From SHWB01 sp050246875 (GTDB lineage Bacteria > Pseudomonadota > Alphaproteobacteria > UBA6615), in the NCBI GenBank assembly GCA_050246875.1, contig JBFWVF010000008.1, forward strand, positions 228,446-292,445: 64,000 nt of DNA, in the 5' to 3' direction. Both the position numbers and the translations under genes were made by a program. Within the stretch, counting starts at the first letter, position 1. Each line of letters opens with the position of its first letter. Under the pieces are notes generated by a model. It was given only the letters and a program-made list of their open reading frames with translations, searched no databases and was not told where the DNA came from. Shown here piece by piece: positions 34,063 to 41,767 of the stretch.

Positions 34063-34178
34063 GCGCAACGCCGCCCTCCTCGCCGGCCTTGAGCTCTACG
34101 GTAATGGGAATCCGCATCGATTGACGCGCCGTCATGACGCAGCCACCTTCGTCCGTCATCGCGAGGGAGGATGGCCGG

Positions 34179-35051
34179 ATGGCCGAGGACGCACCGCGCA
34201 AGAAGCGCACCATCATGGAACTGCGTGACGCCAAGAAGACCGGCGAGAAGATGGTCTACATTTCGATCCCCGACTACACGGCCGCGCGCTGGGCTGAGAT
34301 GGCGGGCATCGACGTCGCTGTGGTCGGCGATAGCCTGGCGATGGTCGCCCACGGCCATCCCAACACCATCCCGGCGACCATGGACATGATGGTGATGCAT
34401 GCCCAGGCGGTGCGGCGCGGCGCGCCCAACACCTTCGTCATCGGCTGCCTGCCCTACCAGAGCTACAACACCATCGACCGCGCTCTCGTGAACGGCGCAC
34501 GCATGATGCAGGAGGCGGCGCAGGATGCGGTGAAGGTGCAGGGCGGCCGCTCGCAGGCGCAGATCATGAAGGCGATGGTCGACGCCGGCATGCCGACCGC
34601 CTCGCATATCGGGCTCACCCCGCACACCGTCGCCATGTTCGGCGGCTTCCGCATCCAGGGCCGCACTGCCGAGGCGGCGATGAAGATCCTCGAGGACGCG
34701 CTGGCGATCCAGGATGCCGGCTGCTTCATGCTGGAGTTCGAGGCCGTCCCCGCCCCCATCGCCGCCGCCATCTCCGCCGAGCTGGAAATCCCCACCATCG
34801 GCATCGGCGCCGGCAACGGCTGCGACGGCCAGATCCTGCTGAGCTACGACCTGCTCGGCGTCTTCACGGACTTCAAGCCCAAGTTCACCAAGCGCTACGC
34901 CAACCTGACGGAGGTGGCCGTGACCGGCTTGAAAGCCTATGCCGCCGAGGTGCGCGCCGGCGCCTTCCCCGACGACGAGCACAGCTATTCGGTCGACCCC
35001 AGGGAGTACGAGACGTTCATGGGCCTGCTGGCGAAGCGCCGGCAGGTCTGA
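34179..35051 (+). CDS. PanB-like (ketopantoate hydroxymethyltransferase superfamily) protein with a changed metal site
   Basis: 290 residues, a little longer than PanB. Motifs: AVVGDSLAMVAHGHPNTIPATMDMMV for the first Mg2+ Asp region, AVKVQGG for the catalytic Lys, SHIGLTPHT, and FMLEFEAVP then IPTIGIGAGNGCDGQ. PanB transfers a hydroxymethyl group from methylene-THF to 2-oxoisovalerate in pantothenate synthesis. The second metal ligand of PanB (Asp in the ADMPF/ADLPF segment) is here Cys (GCLPYQSY), so metal binding and possibly function differ. The ATG at 34179 follows GGAGG; an ATG 15 codons earlier is less likely. No panC neighbour is seen. Confidence 0.78.
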   Translation: MAEDAPRKKRTIMELRDAKKTGEKMVYISIPDYTAARWAEMAGIDVAVVGDSLAMVAHGHPNTIPATMDMMVMHAQAVRRGAPNTFVIGCLPYQSYNTIDRALVNGARMMQEAAQDAVKVQGGRSQAQIMKAMVDAGMPTASHIGLTPHTVAMFGGFRIQGRTAEAAMKILEDALAIQDAGCFMLEFEAVPAPIAAAISAELEIPTIGIGAGNGCDGQILLSYDLLGVFTDFKPKFTKRYANLTEVAVTGLKAYAAEVRAGAFPDDEHSYSVDPREYETFMGLLAKRRQV

Positions 35052-35069
35052 GCGGGGAGCCGCCTCCGG

Positions 35070-36092
35070 CTACCGCCAGCCGAGCGCCGGGGCGACGTGG
35101 GTGAGGATCGCCTCCAGCACATGCGCGTTGTAGTCGACGCCGAGCTGGTTGGGCACGGTCAGGAGAATCGTGTCGGCCTCGGCGATGGCCTCGTCGCCGG
35201 CCAGTTGCCCGACCAGCACGTCGGGCTCGGCGGCGTAGCTGCGGCCGAAGATCGAGCGGGTGTTGGGGTCGATGAAGCCGACGTGGTCCGCACTGTCGCC
35301 CTCGCGGCCGAAATAGGCGCGGTCGCGCGCGTCGACCAGGGCGAAGATGGAGCGGCTGACCGAGACGCGCGGCGCGCGGGCGTGGCCGGCCTCCTGCCAG
35401 GCAGCGCGGAAGGCGCGGATCTGCCGCGCCTGCTGCACGTGGAAGGGCTCGCCGGTCTCGTCGTCCTTGAGGGTCGAGCTTTGCAGGTTCATGCCGACCT
35501 TGGCCGCCCAGACGGCGGTCGCGTTCGAGCCCGAACCCCACCAGATGCGCTCCCGCAGCCCCTCGGAATGGGGCTCGATCCGCAGCGGGCCCGGCGGGTT
35601 GGGAAACATCGGCCGCGGATTGGGCTGGGCGAACCCCTCGCCGCGCAGGACGTCGAAGAAGATCTCGCCGTGCCGCCGGCCGAGATCGGAATCGCTCTCG
35701 CCCTCGCCCGGCCGGTAGCCGAAATAGCGCCAGCCGTCGATCACCTGCTCGGGCGAACCGCGGCTGATGCCGAGCTGGAGCCGCCCGCCGGCGATGAGGT
35801 CAGCCGCCCCGGCATCCTCGGCCATGTACAACGGGTTCTCGTAGCGCATGTCGATCACGGCCGTGCCGATCTCGATGCGGCGCGTGCGCGCGCCGACCGC
35901 GGCGAGCAGCGGAAACGGCGAGGCGAGCTGGCGTGCGAAGTGATGCACCCGGAACCAGGCGCCGTCCGCGCCCAGCTCCTCCGCCGCCACGGCAAGCTCG
36001 ATGGACTGCAGCAGCGCATCCGCCGCGCTCCGCGTCTGCGAGCCCGGCGCCGGCGACCAGTGGCCGAAGGAAAGAAAGCCGATCTTCTTCAT
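35070..36092 (-). CDS. LLM-class flavin-dependent oxidoreductase (luciferase-like monooxygenase)
   Basis: 340 residues. TIM-barrel start MKKIGFLSFGHWSPAP, then VAAEELGADGAWFRVHHF, ASPFPLLAAVGARTRRIEIGTAV and LQLGISRGSP, the standard order for bacterial luciferase-type enzymes that use reduced flavin and O2. The barrel closes with PRVSVSRSIFALVDARD and the DTILLTVPNQLGVD segment. The start at 36092 is the clear conserved ATG; a GTG at 36101 adds three codons. It converges on the PanB-like gene and forms the left edge of a change from housekeeping genes to a gene-poor region. Confidence 0.9.
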   Translation of the reverse strand: MKKIGFLSFGHWSPAPGSQTRSAADALLQSIELAVAAEELGADGAWFRVHHFARQLASPFPLLAAVGARTRRIEIGTAVIDMRYENPLYMAEDAGAADLIAGGRLQLGISRGSPEQVIDGWRYFGYRPGEGESDSDLGRRHGEIFFDVLRGEGFAQPNPRPMFPNPPGPLRIEPHSEGLRERIWWGSGSNATAVWAAKVGMNLQSSTLKDDETGEPFHVQQARQIRAFRAAWQEAGHARAPRVSVSRSIFALVDARDRAYFGREGDSADHVGFIDPNTRSIFGRSYAAEPDVLVGQLAGDEAIAEADTILLTVPNQLGVDYNAHVLEAILTHVAPALGWR

Positions 36093-36385
36093 TAACGACA
36101 CGCGCCCTCAGTTTCGTGCTGCCCAAGCGGACCACAAATACAGTGGAGATCAGTGATTCCAGCCGAGGAATAGGCCACCATCAATGCTGCTGGACCGGAA
36201 TTCTGGTGATACGGCGATGGCGGTTTCGCCGCCTCCCGATCGCCGGCGATGACGTGCAAGTCGTTAGAGATGGCGGAGGGAAGGGAACCGGGTTCCAACA
36301 CTCTCCAAGCTTCCATAAAGCGCCGCACCCGACGGCCGACTGCGCACCACGCCAATGACATCCGGAATTTCGCATCGTGCGGTCC

Positions 36386-36413
36386 GGATTCGAGCCGCTT
36401 TCTCCGGCACCAC
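36386..36413 (+). other. tRNA-Leu-like 3' end without the rest of a tRNA (possible att remnant)
   Basis: The segment GGATTCGAGCC at 36386-36396 followed by CTCCGGCACCA ending at 36413 looks like a T-loop plus acceptor arm and CCA of a leucine tRNA. No matching 5' acceptor (GCCGGAG) is found in the 85 bases upstream and the T-stem does not pair well, so it is not a functional tRNA. Prophages and islands often insert at such ends and leave a copy behind. This is a weak, suggestive call. Confidence 0.3.
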
Positions 36414-36612
36414 TGGTCGGCACGGCCAGTATTGGCTGCGATTGGTCTTCCCGCCGGCAACTGGCGCAGAGCTACCCCGCGATGAGGGCGTTGATCTCGC
36501 GGTCCAATACGACGCCTTCGGCAGTCGCTGGCCGCCCGTTAGGACGGCTCACCGCCACCCGCCCGGCGAAACAGCACTAGTCGCTGATAGGTATTCCTTC
36601 CGCGGTCCGCAT

Positions 36613-36644
36613 ATGTGCCCGTGCCCGCGTTAATTTGGGCACAT
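36613..36644. promoter_or_regulatory. Nested GTGCCC/GGGCAC inverted repeats, candidate operator of the copper operon
   Basis: ATGTGCCC at 36613-36620 is repeated inverted as GGGCACAT at 36637-36644. Inside, GTGCCC (36621-36626) pairs with GGGCAC (36637-36642) over 10 bases, and GTGCCC occurs twice in tandem. The site contains the only AT-rich pocket (GTTAATTT), and lies about 80 bases before the first gene of the copper-type cluster, where a repressor or activator site is expected. No regulator gene for it is in the cluster. Confidence 0.45.
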
Positions 36645-36721
36645 GAGCCCGTGCGTTGGCGCGCGCAATTGCCGCGCCGCAGGGTCTTGCCACGGCCAGC
36701 CCGCTGTGGCGCCATTCCTCC

Positions 36722-37048
36722 ATGCGCTCGCACCCATCGATAATCGCCGGCATCTGCCTCGCCTTCATTCTGGCGGTCGGGCTGCCGTGGCTGGCGGCGT
36801 GTGCCGACGCCTCCGGCTTTTCGGACGCATCGGCCATGGCCGGTGATTGCGACGAGTGCGACCGGGATGGAGCACTCGTTCCTTGCGATGCACTGGGGTG
36901 CGGCGTGGCGGCGTTGGCAGCGCCGGTCGCTCCGGGCGTGCGGGCTGCTCCGACACTCGCAGACGATGGCCGGGCGCTCGTTCTTCCGGTTCGGGGCCAG
37001 TCTGCCGGACCGGAGCCTTTTCCGCCCCGCATTACTGCGACCGCCTGA
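36722..37048 (+). CDS. Small Cys-rich exported or membrane protein at the head of the copper operon
   Basis: 108 residues. An N-terminal hydrophobic helix (IIAGICLAFILAVGLPWLAAC) could be a signal or anchor with a lipobox-like Cys. It is followed by a cluster of Cys residues (DCDECDRDG, VPCDALGCG) in a CxxC context that could bind soft metals. It resembles small periplasmic proteins in heavy-metal clusters, but no exact family is recognised. There is no good ribosome site before this ATG and the frame is also open from 36656, so the start is uncertain. Confidence 0.5.
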   Translation: MRSHPSIIAGICLAFILAVGLPWLAACADASGFSDASAMAGDCDECDRDGALVPCDALGCGVAALAAPVAPGVRAAPTLADDGRALVLPVRGQSAGPEPFPPRITATA

Positions 37049-37161
37049 GCGTCAGCCCGGCCCGATCGGCCCGGGCCGCGGCTTTCCCCGGTAGCAGCAA
37101 GCCCGGAAACCCGGCGATGCGCGTGCGTTCGCCGGACCGGCGTGGCGCGAGAAACTCCTCG

Positions 37162-37632
37162 ATGGGAATGCGCAGAATCGCCGTCTTGGGCCTTGCTGGG
37201 GTTGCGGTCCTGGCAATCGGCGCGGTCTTACAGGTGATGCATTTCTCTGACGATGCCGTCATGACAACAGGCGATCCGGGGCAGGTCACGCGCGGCGAAC
37301 GCATCTATGGCCAGTACTGCGCCAGCTGCCACGGCCTTCGGCTCGAAGGCCAGCCCGATTGGCGCAGCCGCAAGGCGGACGGAAAACTTCCGGCTCCGCC
37401 GCACGACATGACCGGTCACACCTGGCATCACTCCGACGAGCAACTCTTTCGCATCACGAAGCATGGCCTCAAACCGCCGCTCGCCCCGGAAGGTTACGAA
37501 AGCGACATGCCGGCATTCGAGGGCGTTCTCACCGATGCGGAGATCCACGTAGTACTGGCGTTCATCAAGAGCCGCTGGCCTGCGCATATCCGCGAGCGCC
37601 AGACCCGGCTGGGGCAGGAGAAATCGAGATGA
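37162..37632 (+). CDS. Membrane-anchored or secreted c-type cytochrome
   Basis: 156 residues. N-terminal hydrophobic helix (VLGLAGVAVLAIGAVLQVM), then the haem-binding CASCH at residues 53-57 and a probable axial Met in ESDMPAFEGVLTDAE. The fold fits class I cytochrome c of the kind found beside copper oxidases and SCO proteins. It faces the periplasm and would carry electrons. Start at 37162, with a second in-frame ATG two codons on. It is coupled to the tiny membrane protein downstream by ATGA at 37629. Confidence 0.85.
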   Translation: MGMRRIAVLGLAGVAVLAIGAVLQVMHFSDDAVMTTGDPGQVTRGERIYGQYCASCHGLRLEGQPDWRSRKADGKLPAPPHDMTGHTWHHSDEQLFRITKHGLKPPLAPEGYESDMPAFEGVLTDAEIHVVLAFIKSRWPAHIRERQTRLGQEKSR

Positions 37633-37772
37633 TGGGATCCATGGCGGGTTCGGGGTGGATGATGCTGGCGGGCGGACTCGTCGGACTGCTCGTCGTCGCG
37701 CTACTTGTGCTGGGGTGCGCCGCGCTCGTGAAATACCTGTTCGTTTCAGACAGGCCGCGCCGCGATGACTGA
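37629..37772 (+). CDS. 47-residue single-helix membrane protein
   Basis: A Met/Gly-rich head (MMGSMAGSGWMM) precedes one strong transmembrane helix (LAGGLVGLLVVALLVLGCAALVKYLF) and a basic/acidic tail SDRPRRDD. Its start overlaps the cytochrome stop (ATGA) and its stop lies 8 bases inside the SCO gene, so it is translated as part of the operon. The Met-rich head fits a copper context, and similar tiny proteins occur in copper clusters. Function unknown. Confidence 0.6.
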   Translation: MMGSMAGSGWMMLAGGLVGLLVVALLVLGCAALVKYLFVSDRPRRDD

Positions 37773-38487
37773 GCACCGCGCGAGGCGATGGCTATCCGCC
37801 GCGTTGCCCCCGGCCATTTTCGGTGTGTTCGTCGCAGCCGCCGTCAACGTGCCAGCTGCAGCTCATTCGGTTGGCGAACTCCAGGACATGCTTGGCAGCC
37901 GGGAACAGTATTTTCAGGCTCTGGACGCGACGACGCCCGATTTCGATCTGCTGAATGCAGCGGGCGGGCGCGTTGCGTTGGGCGATCTGCGGGGCCAGGT
38001 CGTCGTGCTGTTCTTCATCTACACGCACTGCCCCGACGTATGTCCGCTGCATGCCGACCGCATCGCCCTCGTTCAGGAGAAGGTGAACCGGACGCCGATG
38101 CGCGAGGCGGTTCGCTTCGTCGCCATCACCACCGATCCGCTCCGCGATACTCCGGACGTCCTCTCCGCCTACGGCGAAGATCACGGCTTCGATCCGGCGA
38201 ACTGGCTCTTCCTCACGGTCCGTCCCGGCGAGGCCGAGGATGCGACGCGGCGCCTTGCCGAACAGTTCGGCCATCGCTTCGACCGCAGCGCCGACGGCTC
38301 GTATCAGACCCACGGAATCGTGACCCACATCATCGACAAGTATGGACGTTGGCGCGCCAACTTCCACGGGCTGCGTTTCGAGCCGACCAACATGGTGCTC
38401 TTTCTGAATGCGCTGGTGAACGACAGCCATACGGATGCCGGCACACGCGGAAGCATCTGGAACCGATTTAGAGATCTGTTCCGATGA
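37765..38487 (+). CDS. SCO1/SenC-family copper chaperone
   Basis: 240 residues. N-terminal signal/anchor (LPPAIFGVFVAAAVNVPAAA), then the thioredoxin fold with the copper-binding CPDVC at residues 89-93 and the conserved His in the GIVTHIIDKYGRWRANFHG region. SCO proteins deliver Cu to the CuA site of cytochrome oxidase or act as thiol-disulfide reductases in the periplasm. The preceding strand GDLRGQVVVLFFIYTHCPDVC is typical. It overlaps the 47-residue gene by 8 bases. This is the best single pointer that the operon handles copper. Confidence 0.92.
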   Translation: MTEHRARRWLSAALPPAIFGVFVAAAVNVPAAAHSVGELQDMLGSREQYFQALDATTPDFDLLNAAGGRVALGDLRGQVVVLFFIYTHCPDVCPLHADRIALVQEKVNRTPMREAVRFVAITTDPLRDTPDVLSAYGEDHGFDPANWLFLTVRPGEAEDATRRLAEQFGHRFDRSADGSYQTHGIVTHIIDKYGRWRANFHGLRFEPTNMVLFLNALVNDSHTDAGTRGSIWNRFRDLFR

Positions 38488-38559
38488 GCCGGCGGGGGGG
38501 GGAACGACCGCGGGCAGAGAATCCTGAGAGGCCTCCAAACCGATCGAGGAGCACGAGCC

Positions 38560-39087
38560 ATGAGAACGAACACTGCGCTTTCCATCCTTTTCGGCGCCCT
38601 CTTGCTGATGGGCACGGCGACCGCCGCCACTGCACAGTCAGGCCCCCAGACACCCGACGCCCATCATCCGCCCGAGACACGGGCGGCTCCGCCAGCCGCG
38701 ACAGGGGCCGAAACGCCTCCGCCAGGAATGCGAGGCGGCATGCAGGGCGAAGGCCGCCCTGACCGCGGCATGGGACAAGGCATGATGATGTGCCCGATGA
38801 TGCAGATGATGGGTGGACGCCAGGCAATGGACATGCAGGCCATGATGGGAACCGCGGTGCTCGGCGGCGTCCCTCACGAAAGGCCGACGGAAATGACGCC
38901 CGAGCGCGTTCGCGCCCTTCTTGAGAAGCGGCTGGAGCAGGAGGGGAACCCGCGGCTGAAAATCGGCAAGATTGCGAGTGCTGCCGATGGAAATATCACG
39001 GCTGAAATCGTCACCGTTGACGGCTCGCTTGTGCAGAAGCTTGCCTTCAACCGTTATCCCGGCCTGTTCCGGCAGCTCGCCGAGTAG
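38560..39087 (+). CDS. Met/His-rich periplasmic protein (probable copper binding)
   Basis: 175 residues. Signal peptide (ILFGALLLMGTATAATAQ), then a Pro/His stretch, and a central run extremely rich in Met (GQGMMMCPMMQMMGG and MDMQAMMG) with a Cys, like methionine-rich copper-binding segments of CopA, PcoB or CusB-type proteins. The C-terminal half, with a helix ERVRALLEKRLEQEG and a strand ITAEIVTVDGSLVQKLAF, is a small domain I do not recognise. The ribosome site GAGGAG lies upstream. The region fits the SCO and cytochrome context. Confidence 0.65.
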   Translation: MRTNTALSILFGALLLMGTATAATAQSGPQTPDAHHPPETRAAPPAATGAETPPPGMRGGMQGEGRPDRGMGQGMMMCPMMQMMGGRQAMDMQAMMGTAVLGGVPHERPTEMTPERVRALLEKRLEQEGNPRLKIGKIASAADGNITAEIVTVDGSLVQKLAFNRYPGLFRQLAE

Positions 39088-39200
39088 AATCGCGAGGGGT
39101 GCGGGTGCGAGCGCGATCCGGCGGATCGGCCCGCTGGTGCTTCTTCCCGGAGTCGTTCAGCCGGATCTCCGGTCTGTCACAGGTATGCGAGGGAGGCGAA

Positions 39201-39245
39201 ATGGTCCCCGAGCAGTCTTCCCTCGCGTGCCGTGTCGACGGATGA
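39201..39245 (+). CDS. Candidate 14-residue leader ORF coupled to the next gene
   Basis: A strong ribosome site (GAGGGAGG at about 39188-39195) precedes ATG, giving MVPEQSSLACRVDG. Its TGA overlaps the ATG of the membrane-protein gene at 39242 (ATGA). The downstream gene has no good ribosome site of its own, so the short ORF could load ribosomes for it by translational coupling. It has one Cys and no stretch of regulatory codons. Whether a peptide is made is unknown. Confidence 0.4.
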   Translation: MVPEQSSLACRVDG

Positions 39246-39718
39246 GTGCCGCCATGGTCTCGCCAGCCGGTCCGGCACAAGGACGCTGGCTTCCGACTCT
39301 GAGGCGCTATCTCCTTGCCATGGCTTTCGGCAACCTCGTGTGGGAGTTCGTCCATCTCCCGCTCTACACACTGTGGAACACCGGCAGTCCTGGCGACATC
39401 GTGTTTGCCGCCGTCCATTGCACTGGCGGAGACATACTGATCGCGGTGAGTGCACTCATGGCAGCGTTGGCCGTGTTCGGAAGCGGCCACTGGCCGGAGG
39501 CCGGCTATCGTCGTGTAGCAGTCGTCGCCGTCATGATCGGTCTCGGCTACACCGTCTTCAGCGAATGGCTGAATGTCGAAGTCCGGGAAACCTGGGCCTA
39601 TCGCGACCTGATGCCGGTCATTCCGGTGATCAACGCCGGTCTCTCTCCCATCGCCCAATGGATCGTGCTGCCGGCCCTCTCCTTCTGGTGGGCAGCGCCT
39701 CGGAAAGGAGCACCATGA
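39242..39718 (+). CDS. Four-helix inner membrane protein of the copper cluster
   Basis: 158 residues. Helices: LLAMAFGNLVWEFVHLPLYTL, IVFAAVHCTGGDILIAVSALMAALAVF, RRVAVVAVMIGLGYTVFSEWL and a final PIAQWIVLPALSFWWA. Loop residues His, Glu and Trp-rich segments recur (WEFVHLPLYTLW), but no family is recognised. The ATG at 39242 is preceded by the coupled leader ORF; an in-frame upstream ATG at 39187 is less attractive. It is itself coupled to the propeller gene by ATGA. It may be a metal or heme transporter-like membrane component; this is inference from context. Confidence 0.6.
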   Translation: MSAAMVSPAGPAQGRWLPTLRRYLLAMAFGNLVWEFVHLPLYTLWNTGSPGDIVFAAVHCTGGDILIAVSALMAALAVFGSGHWPEAGYRRVAVVAVMIGLGYTVFSEWLNVEVRETWAYRDLMPVIPVINAGLSPIAQWIVLPALSFWWAAPRKGAP

Positions 39719-40614
39719 CCCGTCCTCGCTTGATATTGGGCATCTCGGTCCTGCTCGCGGCTGCGGTGGCGTTCGTCGCACCGCCGGCCGCTCACGCCCA
39801 GGCAGGGATGCCCCTGAACCAGCTGTTGCAGTCAACGCACATCCATGGACTCGCGGTCGATCGCGCCGATAGCGGCCGTCTTCTCGTCGCAACGCATCAC
39901 GGTTTGCACGCGCTGCGCCTCGATACCGCAACTGTCGAGCCCGTCTCCGAGCGGCGGGATGATTTCATGGGCTTCACGCCCCATCCGGTCGATGCCTCCA
40001 TCCTGTTCGCCAGCGGCCACCCCGCGACAGGGGGCAACCTTGGCGTCATCAAGTCCAGCGACGGCGGCCGGAGCTGGTCGAAGATCGCCGATGGCGTCGG
40101 AGGTCCGGTGGATTTTCACCAGCTTGATGTGAGTCGCAGTTCGCCGAACGTGCTGTACGGCGGTTACAATGGGCTCCAGCGAAGCGACGATGCCGGCAGG
40201 ACATGGCGAACCGTCGGTCCATTGCCGCCAGATACGTTCGATCTGGCCGTGTCGCCAACGGATTCCGAGGTCGTGTACGCAGCTACGCGGACCGGCCTGC
40301 TACGCGGCGATGCTGGGGGAACCCGATGGGCAGCGGAGTTCGCGGCCGGCCAAACCGCAACCATGGTCCACGCCTCGAACGGCGCGCTCTATGCATTTGT
40401 CGTGGGAGTGGGCTTGGCCAGACGTAGCCCCACGGACCCGGAGTGGGACGTACTGACGACACAGGTGCAAGGCGGCTATGTCCTGCACCTCACCGTCGGA
40501 ACAGGGATCGATCCGAAGATGTACGCGGCGACGCACGACCCGAAGACGGGCCTCCAGTCGATCTCCGTGTCCGTAGACGGCGGCGTCAGGTGGTCTTCGC
40601 TGTCAGTGCGCTAG
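39715..40614 (+). CDS. Secreted beta-propeller protein (F510_1955-type glycosylhydrolase-like)
   Basis: 299 residues. Signal peptide (ILGISVLLAAAVAFVAPPAAHAQ), then repeating blades: STHIHGLAVDRADSGRLLVATHHGLHAL at the start, and Asp-box-like segments IKSSDGGRSWSKI, QRSDDAGRTWRTV and SVSVDGGVRWSSL. The fold resembles YCF48/BNR propellers found in copper, arsenic and mercury clusters, where one branch is annotated F510_1955-family glycosylhydrolase; the enzymatic activity is unproven. It follows the membrane protein with ATGA overlap and AAGGAG. It ends the operon; the next gene, on the other strand, belongs to the prophage. Confidence 0.75.
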   Translation: MTRPRLILGISVLLAAAVAFVAPPAAHAQAGMPLNQLLQSTHIHGLAVDRADSGRLLVATHHGLHALRLDTATVEPVSERRDDFMGFTPHPVDASILFASGHPATGGNLGVIKSSDGGRSWSKIADGVGGPVDFHQLDVSRSSPNVLYGGYNGLQRSDDAGRTWRTVGPLPPDTFDLAVSPTDSEVVYAATRTGLLRGDAGGTRWAAEFAAGQTATMVHASNGALYAFVVGVGLARRSPTDPEWDVLTTQVQGGYVLHLTVGTGIDPKMYAATHDPKTGLQSISVSVDGGVRWSSLSVR

Positions 40615-40626
40615 CGGCGTTTCGTT

Positions 40627-41196
40627 TCAGCGCCACGGGGGCCCACTGTACCAGCCAACCAGCGAACAGCGCGTGCCGACGGAGACGGGCTCCACCGCGT
40701 GGTACAGGATCGATGGGAATACCATCATCGCCCCCTGCCCTCTCGCTTCCTCGGGTAGCGCGTCGGCGATGTCGCGGAACCTAAGCGTGCCACCCTCGTA
40801 CTCCCCCGGCGCACTCAGCTGCACGACCACCGACAACTTCCGCGCGTCGGGCCACGTTGCCGGCAGGAAGTCATCCATGTGTGCAGCATAGTGGCCCCCT
40901 TCTTCCGCATCGTAGATGGAATACTGCAGTGCCGCGCAGCCCTGCGGCGCGTAGTCGACATCGAAGTGCTGCGCGTTGACCGCGGCAAGAACGCGGTCGA
41001 GGCGATCGAATAGCCAGGCGAAGCGCGCCTCGTCGCGCCGCAGCCAGGCCACGCGCGAGCGCCGCGTCTCCGGATGATCAGTGCGCGCCAGCGACACCGT
41101 CCCGGCGCGGAACGCCAGCGACGGCTCCAGCGCGCGCAGAGCGGCGCACTCGTCCGCGGCGAGTACGCCGGGGACGATCACATGAGTGCGGTACAT
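40627..41196 (-). CDS. 2OG-Fe(II) oxygenase of the prolyl-4-hydroxylase-like type, last gene of the tail operon
   Basis: 189 residues. Catalytic triad of a P4Hc/PKHD-like enzyme: His106 and Asp108 in HYAAHMDDF, His166 in LYHAVEP, and Arg176 in GTRCSLVGW for 2-oxoglutarate. The double-stranded helix core is seen as LSVVVQLSAPGEYEGGTLRF and GAMMVFPSILYH. The family hydroxylates proline or other residues using O2 and 2-oxoglutarate. It ends the minus-strand tail module, 3 genes after a collagen-like tail protein that is rich in Gly-Pro-X, which makes that protein a possible substrate. Start at 41196 fits the domain. Confidence 0.85.
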   Translation of the reverse strand: MYRTHVIVPGVLAADECAALRALEPSLAFRAGTVSLARTDHPETRRSRVAWLRRDEARFAWLFDRLDRVLAAVNAQHFDVDYAPQGCAALQYSIYDAEEGGHYAAHMDDFLPATWPDARKLSVVVQLSAPGEYEGGTLRFRDIADALPEEARGQGAMMVFPSILYHAVEPVSVGTRCSLVGWYSGPPWR

Positions 41197-41209
41197 GACG
41201 CCTCCGGTG

Positions 41210-41767
41210 TCAGCGACGATCGAGGGCGGGCAGCTCGGTCCGCTTCGGGAACACCCGCACCGGCCGCTCGTTGCAGGCGCCAGCCTCGACAGAAGCGAGC
41301 AGCCGCGCGCCCTGCTCCCACCAGGCATCGTCGGCATCGACCAGCGTGCCGTCGGGGCGCATGAGGTAGTGGGTGTGACCGGGGTACCAGAAGCGGGCGA
41401 TGCGATCCGGCGGCAACTCAAGGGCCTCGCCGAACTCGGCGGTGAAGTCGACGAGCGACCCACGGCGATACCAGGTGCCGTTGCGGCCATGGGCGTAGAT
41501 GCGGTGGCCGCCCTGCCAAGGCGTGCAGGTTACGCCCGGGCGCTCCCAGTCGTCCCACAACCGGCGCAGTTCGGCCATCGGGGGGACGGCGCCGATCGCC
41601 CGTCGCGTGCCGTCCAGCAGCAGCTCGTGCCCCTGCCCGGCATCGGCATCGAACCAGATTTCGCACACGCCGCGCAGGAGCAGCAGCTCGCGCGCGATCG
41701 AGAAGCCCTTCTCGATTCCGTCGATGGTGGCGAGGTGCGAGGCGGCGGTGAGGTGAACGAGATTCAT
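41210..41767 (-). CDS. Unknown phage tail-module protein
   Basis: 185 residues, coupled to the previous gene (ATGA). It has mixed alpha/beta composition with many Trp and Tyr (RRLWDDWERPG, GTWYRRG, RFWYPGHTHY), conserved-looking acidic segments (WFDADAGQGHELL, TLVDADDAWW) and no signal or membrane segment. I recognise no family. It lies between the GRDP/Hint protein and the Fe(II) oxygenase and is probably part of tail-tip assembly or modification. Confidence 0.65.
   Translation of the reverse strand: MNLVHLTAASHLATIDGIEKGFSIARELLLLRGVCEIWFDADAGQGHELLLDGTRRAIGAVPPMAELRRLWDDWERPGVTCTPWQGGHRIYAHGRNGTWYRRGSLVDFTAEFGEALELPPDRIARFWYPGHTHYLMRPDGTLVDADDAWWEQGARLLASVEAGACNERPVRVFPKRTELPALDRR

Larger units (their letters stand above)
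36093..36721. other. Long gene-poor region at the start of the metal-gene island
   Basis: About 630 bases with no ORF that I can support; the frames present have unlikely composition. Two structures stand out and are listed separately: a tRNA-Leu-like 3' end at 36386-36413 and nested inverted repeats at 36613-36644. Base use is less GC-rich than the flanking genes. The region separates the flavin monooxygenase from the copper-type operon and may be an island boundary or old integration site. Confidence 0.5.

Noticed and set aside
36386..36413. A functional tRNA gene
   Set aside because: Only a 3' end-like segment exists; no 5' acceptor arm or anticodon arm is found upstream and the T-stem does not pair.
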